In this document: in pieces, positions 32,712 to 41,625 of the stretch | How positions within the stretch are numbered: position 1 is the stretch's first letter | How the letters are laid out: each line of letters begins with the position of its first letter | Assembly: GCA_002786065.1 (NCBI GenBank) | Contig: NHNY01000015.1 | Span: 372,001 to 436,000, forward strand | Length of the DNA: 64,000 bases | Origin: Microcyclospora pomicola | Lineage: Eukaryota; Ascomycota; Dothideomycetes; Capnodiales | Reading direction: 5' to 3' | Notes under the pieces: model-generated | Database searches by the model: none | Seen by the model: only the letters and a program-made list of their open reading frames with translations | Told to the model about the DNA's origin: nothing | Position numbers and translations under genes: made by a program

Positions 32712-34032
32712 TCAACGCTTCAAAGGTGGGCCTTCATGCTCACCTCCCTCCTCGCTCTTCTCGTGCGGTGCTGGCCGCTTACTTCCGGTCACTGGCGATT
32801 TCAAGGCGTCCGCGGCTTCCTCAGCTTCAAGCAGCTGATCGAGGAGCTTCTCATCAATGGGAGGCAGCTCCCATGGCGTGTTGAAGACGTGCGTCTTGCG
32901 GCGTCCCCTTGAAGTAGCCGCGTAGTTGACTTTTCCAGGTGGACGTGGCAGCTCATCAGTTTCGTGCGCTGGAAAGCATTGTGTCAGTACATTGTGCTTC
33001 AACAGAGCAGGGCCGCGAGAGAATAGGGAAGATCATACTGTTCTTCAAGTCGAAGTTGATCTGATCGCTCATCACCTTCGCGGTGAACGGCGTCTCGCCA
33101 AAGGGGAACCGAGTGGGCATGTTACGATGCCAGACAGGCGCGCTAGGCATGAGGCTGAAAAAGGGGTTGGCGCGCGGAGAGCCGTCTGTGTTGAATGCGC
33201 CGGGGATGAATTCGGGATTGTTGACCGAGGCGACGTTGCCTGTGAGCTGCTCGACTCTCGGCATGTTGCGCGAATACGTGAGAGGTGGTCTGGTGGGGGA
33301 CGGAGAGGTATCAACGGCGGGTGAAGCTAGAGAGGTTCGTTAGTGGATGTGCTGCGCGGTGAATGTGCTAGAAGGGGTGAGGATGGTCGTTTGTAGGCCA
33401 TTCACTTGTGTTGCAGCTTGCTGACTGCAACACAGGCTGTGTCTTCTGAGACCAGGAGCGAGGATAGTAACAATGTTTGAGACTCGCTGCGTAAACAGCA
33501 ATCAAGACTTACCCTCCTCGTTGCCGTCTTCTGACACAAGCTCAGGCGACCGCCGAAGTCTTTGTTTCATCGCGGTGCTGAGGTCATCTACCTCTTTCCC
33601 GGGTTCCGTCATCGCAGTTCCAGCATCCTTATACACTCGCTCGACCTCGGCGTCGGACATCTGGGACTGCTGTCCGCCATCAAACGGCCGCACGACGCTG
33701 GTGTTAGACTCCGAAGACCCGCTCCTCGAGTCAGGCCCTTGCCTGAAGTCCTGGAATGCTGGCTGGCGGAAGAAAGTGCCCGCTTCGTTCGCAGCGCTGG
33801 TTCCTCGAGATGCATTCTGGGCCCTCACAGCTGCGGCGTTGATGGGTGTCCATTGCTGCACGACGGGCGCGAGACTGGACGAGTCAGTAAATGGCACGCT
33901 GGTTCTTTGCACACGATCCGATGTTGGTGGACTGGGAGCCGCCGTCGTGCCCTTTGCACTTTGGGCGGAGCTCGCTGCTTGGGAGCTGCGCGTCGCTCTC
34001 ACTCTGGTCGTGCCTGTTGATGTTCGAGCCAT
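32712..34032 (-). CDS. Uncharacterised fungal protein
   Basis: Three exons (34032-33513, 33326-33039, 32968-32712; introns 186 and 70 bp) give 354 aa and all phases close. The first 170 residues are low-complexity, Ser/Thr/Gln-rich and probably disordered. The middle exon has an ordered-looking block with NPFFSLMPSAPVWHRNMPTRFPF and FTAKVMSDQINFDLKN. The C-terminus has a basic patch (SRGRRKTHV), an acidic helix (EKLLDQLLEAEEAADAL) and ends GPPLKR. I do not recognise a family with known function. No transmembrane, signal or catalytic motif is visible. Translation could also start upstream at 34140 in the same frame. Confidence 0.65.
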
Positions 34033-34358
34033 GATTCTGTGCGTGGAACTGGATGAAGTGAAAGATCGTGATTGAAGGCCGTCATAGCAGTGGTGACATG
34101 TGACGACAGATATAATACTCAGAGGATCGATTGGTTCCAAGCATTGACGGGTTCAGCACATTTCTGGCCGCATTGTCCGGTTCTTTCAGACCTGGAATGC
34201 GACATTTGTTTGCGGTACAATGCTTGACCTGCTCAAATACACTCCGGTGGATGAATGCGGTTTGTTCATAGATTGTTGGCCCGCACATCGGCATGCCGCG
34301 CTTTTCATTGTCAACAATCAAGTTTCATCTATTGTTCAGGGACAATACGCTCCGACCA
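34033..34358. other. Intergenic
   Basis: 326 bp between two minus-strand genes, containing the promoter of the uncharacterised gene and the 3' UTR of the deaminase. Nothing else recognised. Confidence 0.4.
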
Positions 34359-35446
34359 CTATGAAGAGATATTTCTCTTGAACCGCATGATCTGATCCAC
34401 AACTTCTTTATTGTCGACAAACATGGCCCTGGCAGCACTCAAACTGAGCTCTATCAGATCGTCCGCGTCAAGCCCGAAGTGTGTTGCTGCAAGTAGGTAT
34501 TCATTTGACAAAGGACTTCCGAACACACCCACATCATCGGTCTGCCTTTGTGTTAGTATTTTGTGGGAAGCGATCTGGAAGGAACACAACATACAGACAA
34601 GGCGACCGGGCAATCAGTTCTGATCCATTCTTTGAAGTGGTGCATAGCAAAACCCCCTGTGGTCATTTTGGCTAGTATGTTGCAAGACAAACACAGTTCC
34701 AATCCTATCTTTCTCTCCTTGATCATGTGTTTGGCACCAACTGAAACATTGATGATGTGACCAATTCTATCAGGTTCCCATGAAAGCAGAGTCTCGAGCT
34801 CGTTTTCTGTTGCGAGAGGGCTCACCTCAGCAAAATGCAGTGTAATTTTCAGCCCACACGACTTGGCTCGACGGAATACCGGCGTGAGGGTCGAGATGTC
34901 GTTCTTGGAAGGGTTACCGCAGAGGTCTATACCTATTACCTTCCCCATGCCATTCTGGTGCTCCAAAGCCAGATCAACGACACTCATAGCTTGAACAAGA
35001 GACATCTTACGGTCGACCGAAAGTATCACGTGAACCTCGATGGTCCCTCTGTACTCACCAACCACCTTACGAACAGCAGCGACGTAAGCTTCTTTAGTCA
35101 TTCCTGCTGCCAGGTTCTCACGGGGTGTAGTCCTCAACTCTAGGTATACGACGCCATCACGTTCAAATTCCTGTATCACTTGCTTGGTGGCAAGCATCAC
35201 GGCGTCAACATCGTTGACCAGGTTGTAGATGTAACTGTCGAACAATGGAAAGAAGGTGACAATATCCACGAAGTCCCCTCCAGGCCGAATCGCGGTCAAA
35301 GGATCTTCAAGCTCCAAGCAAAGACCCATGGACCTCTTGCTCGACCAGATTTCGTGAAGACATTCCTTGCTGATCGATCCTGAGAGGTGGGCGTGAAGCT
35401 CTACCTTGGGCAGTGCACGCGTGAAGCTTGGCGTGATTTGATCCAT
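34359..35446 (-). CDS. Adenosine deaminase-like protein (ADAL/N6-methyl-AMP deaminase type)
   Basis: Two exons (35446-34595, 34541-34359; 53-bp intron) give 344 aa. The amidohydrolase fold deaminates adenine nucleotides; ADAL/MAPDA members act on N6-methyl-AMP from RNA turnover. Metal ligands HAH are at H18 and H20 (ELHAHLSGSIS). Further family blocks are YLELRTTPRE, GIDLCGNP, the His of LHFAEVS, DRIGHIINV, LELCLSCNI and TDDVGVFG (D286/D287). YLELRTTPR and the absence of the longer ADA insertions favour ADAL over classical adenosine deaminase. The start is uncertain: an in-frame ATG lies 5 codons upstream (35461), and a short extra exon ending near 35517 is possible. Confidence 0.88.
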
Positions 35447-35888
35447 ATCCTGATAGTTCATCACATGGAAGATCGGTATTTTCAGTGACTTGTAACATGC
35501 TGATGCTAACCTCAGGGGCACTGAGACATGCTATCGAGATTGAAGGCATATTGAGTTTCATGTGCAATCCCCGATACGTCCCTGTTCGCGTTTCACCCTT
35601 TCGGCAGTTGACGTCACATAGCCGAGCGGCACGTCCATCACATGTCTTCCGACGATGCAGATGATACAGTAGGCGTCTGCACGGGATGAGGCGTACGCAC
35701 GAGTGCAGTATCTACTCAACTCCCTTGACCATCGATACAGCACCATTGTTCTCTCAATTGCTCGCTGTTCACCATGTCTAATATAAACGCCATATCCGTC
35801 GCTTCGGCAGTATGACAATCGCGTCACCGCTGGTGCTCCATGGTGGTCAATGTCGCGCTGAGACATCCAGCATTGAGTGTATATCGCC
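35447..35888. promoter_or_regulatory. Divergent promoter region deaminase / large membrane protein
   Basis: 442 bp between divergent start codons. May include a short 5' exon of the deaminase near 35517-35567. No other feature seen. Confidence 0.4.
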
Positions 35889-38800
35889 ATGTCACATAAT
35901 GGATCTATGGACCTGACCCAAAGCTCGCAGCGCGGTGCTGCACTCGATGTGAGCTTCTCGTCCTTGGGCGATCAACATGGCGAGTCTAGTTCGCAGGCCG
36001 GGTCCAGGAGCTCGCGTTCCGACCACCGAAGTAGTCGGAATGAAAGGAAAGAGCAAGATCGAGCGACCACTCCTTCACCAAATTCGCATGGCTACCATTC
36101 GCCCTCCAAGCGGGACTCGGGAGACAAGAAGAATGAGGCTGCCGGCAGTTCTGGTGGGTTCTTACTCGCCTCCGTACTACCGAACGGACATCATTCTCGC
36201 ATGAGCAAGAGAGGCAAGCAGAGGGAACAAAACGGACGATCTAATCCGGATAAAGGCAGAAACTCTGCTTCGAAGTTGTCTACGGATTTGTCCCGTCGCG
36301 GCTCACCTCTATCGCACGAGGTGTCAGTCGAGAATTCGCAAATAGGCGATACACTTGCTCAACGACCACCCCCTCGATCTCCGGAGATGGACCCAGCACA
36401 GCTCGTACAGATGGCGCTGAACCTTAGTGAGAGTCGGCGGCGGAACGTCAGTGGTGCTTTGCAGGTGCCTTTGATATCACCAACAGGCAAGCGGGTGGCT
36501 TCGAGGCAGAGTCCGCAAAACGGGACTCTTCACGGCCGGAGAATTGGCACTGTGGCGCATCGTTCAGTTACGGACACTTCAAATGGATCTCCTTTGTCCA
36601 CCAGATCTCCGTCCGAAGCTGCAAAATCTCCATCACCAGAGGAACCTCCCCTTTACTTCTCCCCTGCCACTCTATCTCGGGCTGAGAAAGCGAGGAAGTA
36701 CTTCGAGCTTGCGAGTGAGCATCGGCGGCTGCTAGAGTGCTTACCTTCGGTGAAGTTGGAGTCTACAGAACCTGGCAAATTCGCCTTTCCCACAACGAGT
36801 CGGCCAGCCTCATACACCAGTGGAAGTCAAGAGTCGAGTAGAAGATACAACCCGATTCAGGCGCTCAGAAATCGGAGGCTGCGAGTCCGCGAGAGACGAC
36901 CTCTGACGGCGCCTCCAGAAGTATGGCAAGATGTGGATAGTACAGGGAATTGGATAGACCACGTTGAGGCAGCGACCGCTGATGGTGGATTTCGAAATGC
37001 TACAGATAAAGTACAGCTGCCTGTGTTTCTCGGCGACGACGTCTCCAGAGTAGAGACTCAAGATCGTGCCAAAGGCCACCGCAGGACATCTACCGTAGGA
37101 TCAATCATCACAAGGCCGGAGAATGGATGGACAGTTGAGCCAGCAGAACTGCTTGCGGACACATACTGGACGGAAAAGGACAACAACAAGAGTCTGATTG
37201 AAGACCGGGATGGCAATAAGATCTGCCCTCAGATAAGTCGAACGAGTGTGGAAGGGCTGAAGAACAAGGACGATCTGGTTGCTGTTCTTGCGTCTCAAGC
37301 GAAACTTGAGAGTGATCGTGACGATTCCCAGTCGGATAGGCGGGCTCGACGCCGTACTCACCTCCTCCCCAAGCGGCCAAAAGCACACCCCAGAAGTCGA
37401 GCCAGCAGCACAACGAGTGTCTCTAGCAGTGAAGGTCGTATGCCACAATCTTTGGTTCACCTTGGCGAAGCTGCTGATGACAATTTTGGACCACTGAATC
37501 GTCACATGCAGCAACTCATCAAGGAAGAGGAAAGAGCAGGGCGCTCATCTTCTGAACGCACACCAAATTCCTCAGATCTGGATCATTGGGATTCGAAACG
37601 AAGCCGGTTCCCTCTGATGCATGACGAACCTACGCAAGCCCGCCACCATGACACCGTATCACAAGCTCCTGGGAGGCTATCTCTCGATGTGCCGTGGCAA
37701 GAGCATAGGCGGGCAAGATCTGCTGACGGCAGAGCCGAAACAGGTGCAGCTACTGCTCTTTTGTCGGCTGACGACAGCGCGCAGTCGGATCCTCCCGACT
37801 CACTATTTGACTCGGGCATCTTATCGTCTATGGCTATGGATTTGTCGTTTCCAACGATTGATCGTACCTCTCCTGTTCAGCGCAAATCGAAGTTACGTCG
37901 GCTACATTTCATACGCTCACATAGCAAGGAGCGTAATAACATTGGCACAACCGACTTTGCCGACAGCCAACGAACATCGAGCCAAGAAGATGCAGGAGTA
38001 CCTCCTATGGCGCGACACAAGACTGTGGACAGCATCGGTAGGAGCAGTCTGCAGCGCAATGACACCAACACCACTCAGAATACCGCCAATTCGTCTGTGA
38101 AAGAGCCAAGCTCCGCCGTAGGAAAACTCTTCAAAGGTGGTCGCATCGGCGACATGGTACGATCGGAGACTTCGCGATATCGCTCGCGTGGCCACACGGG
38201 CTCGCAGCTCAACGTCTCTGCAACGACTTCATCCGACATTGATGGTGATGGACAAGAGGAAGCACGGAACACTCGAGATAGCGACCCTACCGTGGACGAT
38301 GATAGCGATGCTAGTCCACGCACTTCCCTGGACACCGGCAAGTTGAAACAAAGATATTACCTGCCGAACTTGCCATCTTTCAAGTCTCCTTCCGTAAGGA
38401 ACAAGCCGGCAGCAGATTCGCCAAGGTCTATGGACGAGAACGACCCTATCACCAGGCAGCAACGTGCGCCAAAGAACACAAGGCAATGGACAACACGGTT
38501 CGGGCAGCTTGCGCCACCGAGAATCAACGTCCCTGATGGCGATTCGGCGACACCGGAGCTTGATGCAGACGCACATTTGGACAGTGCGCGTAGAAAGAGC
38601 TACGGCTTTCTCCAAAATGGTTCCCGTAGTCCACGAAAAGGCGCTATTTCGTTCGCATCTCCAAGTTTTGAAGGCTTAGAAACCGGCGGAACACCAACAA
38701 GCGATCATTCGCGAACAGTATCTCAAGGTCAACGCCACTGGAGCATCTCCGATCAAGCTCAACCGCAGCTAGATAACAAGATCATAGCCAGAGATGTCGC

Positions 38801-39380
38801 TCGAGTCCGCGCATTACTACTTTCCTCTGGCGTAAAGGCGAGAGCGCTCCTAGAACAGGCCGACTCACCTCGTACCACTCCACTACCATACCTTGAGGAA
38901 ATTGCTACCCTCGTCGGTAAAGAGCTAGGCTCTCCTTCTCGCCGCCAAGAGCACATGACTGCCGCACGCATGTTGTCCACCGACATCGACTCCACCACAT
39001 CATCCCTGCAGCAGGCCCTCGACACTTTTTCAAACACTACCGTTAGCTCTCTCGCTTCGCGCCTCGATGCGTTACAGCGTAAGGCCGGCGACGAACTGAC
39101 GAAGCTGGTGAACGAGACCTCCGACGACGCTGATGCCTTCACCGTCGAGCTCACCACGAAACAACCACAAGACGTCAAACGCATCGACGACGCTATCGAT
39201 GACCTGCTACGTCGGCGCCGTCGACAATACCGTATGCTTCGACGCACGGGGTTCAAAGTGCTCGAGTTAATGCTGCTGTGGATCATGTGGTGGATGTGGT
39301 TCTTCGTTGTCGTGTTCAAGGGGGTGAGGCGGGTCATCGTCGGCACGCTGGCGGCGGTGAGATGGCTGGTCACATTTTAA
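35889..39380 (+). CDS. Large disordered protein with C-terminal membrane hairpin, unknown function
   Basis: A single exon of 1163 aa starting MSHNGSMDLTQSS. Residues 1 to about 950 are Ser/Arg/Asp-rich and low-complexity, with many SP and basic patches, typical of a phosphorylated scaffold. From about 960 a helical domain begins (IIARDVARVRALLLSSGVKARALLEQ), continues through a coiled region (SSLASRLDALQRKAGDELTK) and a basic DDLLRRRRRQYRMLRRTG stretch. The last 35 residues form two hydrophobic, Trp-rich segments (MLLWIMWWMWFFVVVF and VIVGTLAAVRWLVTF), a hairpin-like membrane anchor. The shape suggests a protein of the nuclear envelope or ER with a large cytosolic or nuclear arm; this is inference. 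I know similar proteins in filamentous ascomycetes but no assigned role. Confidence 0.75.
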   Translation: MSHNGSMDLTQSSQRGAALDVSFSSLGDQHGESSSQAGSRSSRSDHRSSRNERKEQDRATTPSPNSHGYHSPSKRDSGDKKNEAAGSSGGFLLASVLPNGHHSRMSKRGKQREQNGRSNPDKGRNSASKLSTDLSRRGSPLSHEVSVENSQIGDTLAQRPPPRSPEMDPAQLVQMALNLSESRRRNVSGALQVPLISPTGKRVASRQSPQNGTLHGRRIGTVAHRSVTDTSNGSPLSTRSPSEAAKSPSPEEPPLYFSPATLSRAEKARKYFELASEHRRLLECLPSVKLESTEPGKFAFPTTSRPASYTSGSQESSRRYNPIQALRNRRLRVRERRPLTAPPEVWQDVDSTGNWIDHVEAATADGGFRNATDKVQLPVFLGDDVSRVETQDRAKGHRRTSTVGSIITRPENGWTVEPAELLADTYWTEKDNNKSLIEDRDGNKICPQISRTSVEGLKNKDDLVAVLASQAKLESDRDDSQSDRRARRRTHLLPKRPKAHPRSRASSTTSVSSSEGRMPQSLVHLGEAADDNFGPLNRHMQQLIKEEERAGRSSSERTPNSSDLDHWDSKRSRFPLMHDEPTQARHHDTVSQAPGRLSLDVPWQEHRRARSADGRAETGAATALLSADDSAQSDPPDSLFDSGILSSMAMDLSFPTIDRTSPVQRKSKLRRLHFIRSHSKERNNIGTTDFADSQRTSSQEDAGVPPMARHKTVDSIGRSSLQRNDTNTTQNTANSSVKEPSSAVGKLFKGGRIGDMVRSETSRYRSRGHTGSQLNVSATTSSDIDGDGQEEARNTRDSDPTVDDDSDASPRTSLDTGKLKQRYYLPNLPSFKSPSVRNKPAADSPRSMDENDPITRQQRAPKNTRQWTTRFGQLAPPRINVPDGDSATPELDADAHLDSARRKSYGFLQNGSRSPRKGAISFASPSFEGLETGGTPTSDHSRTVSQGQRHWSISDQAQPQLDNKIIARDVARVRALLLSSGVKARALLEQADSPRTTPLPYLEEIATLVGKELGSPSRRQEHMTAARMLSTDIDSTTSSLQQALDTFSNTTVSSLASRLDALQRKAGDELTKLVNETSDDADAFTVELTTKQPQDVKRIDDAIDDLLRRRRRQYRMLRRTGFKVLELMLLWIMWWMWFFVVVFKGVRRVIVGTLAAVRWLVTF

Positions 39381-39998
39381 TCGTCGGCAGCTTCTATTTC
39401 GGTTTCTAGTTGGGTCATGGGGCGAAGAGAAATCTCATCTGTCATGTCATAGCGTGCGATTCATTTCAAGCAGGAACGACGATACCCCTTTTGGAGTTGT
39501 CTTTTTATGGGTGCAATCTACGGGAGCGAGAACGTCTAAAGTCTCGTTGTGATTTGATGTAGCGGGCTAGATAGTCTTGGACATAATGATTCTTTATCTT
39601 CCCCACCAACATTGTTCAATTCATCAAGAACTTCAAGGTATATTGAGGAGAGTAACGCGATGGGCGATCGCGTTTAGGATACCGACATACCCCGGTGATA
39701 AAAAAGTGGTAATCAGCATTAAGATCGCAGCAAGTCATAAGCCAGAGCTTTGTGTTCAGATCAGGTCAAACCAGAACAATCTCTTGTGTCGAGTATTGTC
39801 CAGCTGCATAGTTGTGCTCGCTGTTATACAGTAATCGTCAAACGCGGCATTGAAGTCGGTTCCCGTACGACATGGAAGTGACGTAGACGATCTCGCGCGT
39901 CCACCATCGCCAACCACGTTGTCCCGCTCACGTCGCCGTGCGGAGGTTGGACAACGACGCTTGAAATCACACGGTGCCAGACCCGTGGTCATGCACGG
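39381..39998. other. Intergenic, promoter of the DHH gene
   Basis: 618 bp between plus-strand genes. ACGCG-type cores occur at 39655, 39842 and (as CGCGT) 39896. No gene or RNA recognised. Confidence 0.4.
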
Positions 39999-41573
39999 AT
40001 GAGATTTGCTGCGGCGACATACTCGAAGCTAGCGCAGGCATGCCGGCAGCGTGTCATCCAGAGCTCTAGCTCTACAGGTTCGAGTCGATCAGTGCTCCCG
40101 CGCTGCAGGGTGCGAGATACCTCTTCTACCTTGGTTGGATATACATATGAAACGACTGCGGACTACTCACATACAAGCAAGATGAAGCGGAAAGATGCTC
40201 CAACCGCGGCCAAGTCCGTGGCGAAGAAGCAGAAGCCCGCCGTGCCCGAGTACCATCTCGCAGCGACTGTGAACGAAGCAGATGGCTCGGTCCAGTGGCC
40301 TGCGCCGCGAGCACAAATGGAGTCGGCGAGAGAATTTATCGTGCAATGTGCACAAGCTCACAAGAAGACTTTGATTGTGCCGGACAAGGACGCTGATGGG
40401 TTGTCGGCGGGTGCTATTTTACGGCATACACTTATCCTGCTGGGACTACCCCCGGAGCTCATCGCGGTCCACCTTCTGTCGAAAGGGACAACGATACATA
40501 GTGAGTCGGAAAGACTTAGCATGCAATCGCATGACCCAAGCTATGTCTTTGTCGTGGACCACGGCAGCCGATCAGGCCCGCCGGTCATCGAGTCGGACCA
40601 TCAAGCGCTCATTATCGACCACCACCATGCCACCGAGACAGACTTCCCCAACAACTCGATACACGTCACGGCATGCCATTCGCCACCTGTAGCCACGTCG
40701 GCGCTGCTAACATATCTCCTGTGCGAGCCACTCCACCCTGGCGTCCGCGATCGATGCGACTGGCTTTGTGTCTGTGGCACGCATGGAGATTTGGGCAATA
40801 CAATCAAATGGTCAGCTCCGTTTCCCGACATGGCAGACACCTTTAAGAAGTACACCAAGAAGCTGCTCAACGACGTCGTATCATTGGTCAATGCACCGCG
40901 GCGAACAGCGACGTTTGATGTTCTTTCCGCATGGGAGGCGCTGTGCGAGACTGCCGAGCCGGCCTCGGTGCTGAAGAACAAACGTCTGCTTGCTGCGCGG
41001 GCCGAAGTGAATGACGAGGTCGAGCGCTGTACACATACGGCGCCCAAGTTCTCCGGCGATGGGAAAGTCGCCGTCTTTATCATCGAGTCACAGGCGCAAG
41101 TCCATCCTGTGATTGCCACACGATGGGCGGGGCACCTGCAGAGTAAAGCGTTGGAGGTCGTCATGGTGGCTAACAAGGGGTATATCCCAGGGCGGGTGAA
41201 CTTCTCCTGTCGCATCCCGAGGTGTGCGCGAAGTCGCGATCCTCCTGTCTCCATCATTGAACGTCTGCGATACTATGCGAGCTTGCCAGACATCGTGATG
41301 GGAGAAGATGGAGTAAAGGAAGATTCCACAGACGGGAATGGGGCGCCAACTTCGACATTGCTAGAGCGAGTAGGCGATGACTTCGCTCGCGGCCACGTCC
41401 AAGCCTCAGGAGGCATCGTCAGCGAAGCCGACTTCGACGAATTGCTACGATTAATGCAGGTTGGTGTCAAGCCAGCCAAGTCAGAGACGGAAGGTAGCAC
41501 GCCCAAGAAGAAGAAAGCCGGCATCGATCCGGGCCAGAAGAACACGCTGATGAGCTACTTCGGGAAAAAGTGA
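39999..41573 (+). CDS. DHH-family phosphoesterase (RecJ-like), possible nuclear/mitochondrial dual form
   Basis: A single exon of 524 aa. DHH proteins are Mn2+-dependent phosphoesterases, including RecJ single-strand exonucleases. Metal motifs: DKDADGLSAG (129-134 core), VVDHG (187-189) and the namesake IIDHHHATE (207-210), then CGTHGDLGNT. The later part, with the VMVANKGYIPGRVNFSCR strand, resembles the DHHA1 substrate domain. From the ATG at 39999 the first 60 residues look like a mitochondrial presequence (basic, Ser/Thr-rich, no acids early). A second ATG at codon 62 starts MKRKDAPTAAKSVAKKQKP, a nuclear-localisation-type sequence. The C-terminus is KKKKAGIDPGQKNTLMSYFGKK-like; its last part, KNTLMSYF, resembles a PCNA-interacting motif. 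Replication or repair work is inferred. Confidence 0.85.
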   Translation: MRFAAATYSKLAQACRQRVIQSSSSTGSSRSVLPRCRVRDTSSTLVGYTYETTADYSHTSKMKRKDAPTAAKSVAKKQKPAVPEYHLAATVNEADGSVQWPAPRAQMESAREFIVQCAQAHKKTLIVPDKDADGLSAGAILRHTLILLGLPPELIAVHLLSKGTTIHSESERLSMQSHDPSYVFVVDHGSRSGPPVIESDHQALIIDHHHATETDFPNNSIHVTACHSPPVATSALLTYLLCEPLHPGVRDRCDWLCVCGTHGDLGNTIKWSAPFPDMADTFKKYTKKLLNDVVSLVNAPRRTATFDVLSAWEALCETAEPASVLKNKRLLAARAEVNDEVERCTHTAPKFSGDGKVAVFIIESQAQVHPVIATRWAGHLQSKALEVVMVANKGYIPGRVNFSCRIPRCARSRDPPVSIIERLRYYASLPDIVMGEDGVKEDSTDGNGAPTSTLLERVGDDFARGHVQASGGIVSEADFDELLRLMQVGVKPAKSETEGSTPKKKKAGIDPGQKNTLMSYFGKK

Positions 41574-41625
41574 ATGGGATCATCAGAAGGGGCACACTCT
41601 GTTATGCGAAAGCTTCAAGATGTGA

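Noticed and set aside
40065-40090. tRNA T-loop-like GGTTCGAGTC
   Set aside because: Lies inside the DHH coding frame and no cloverleaf could be drawn around it.
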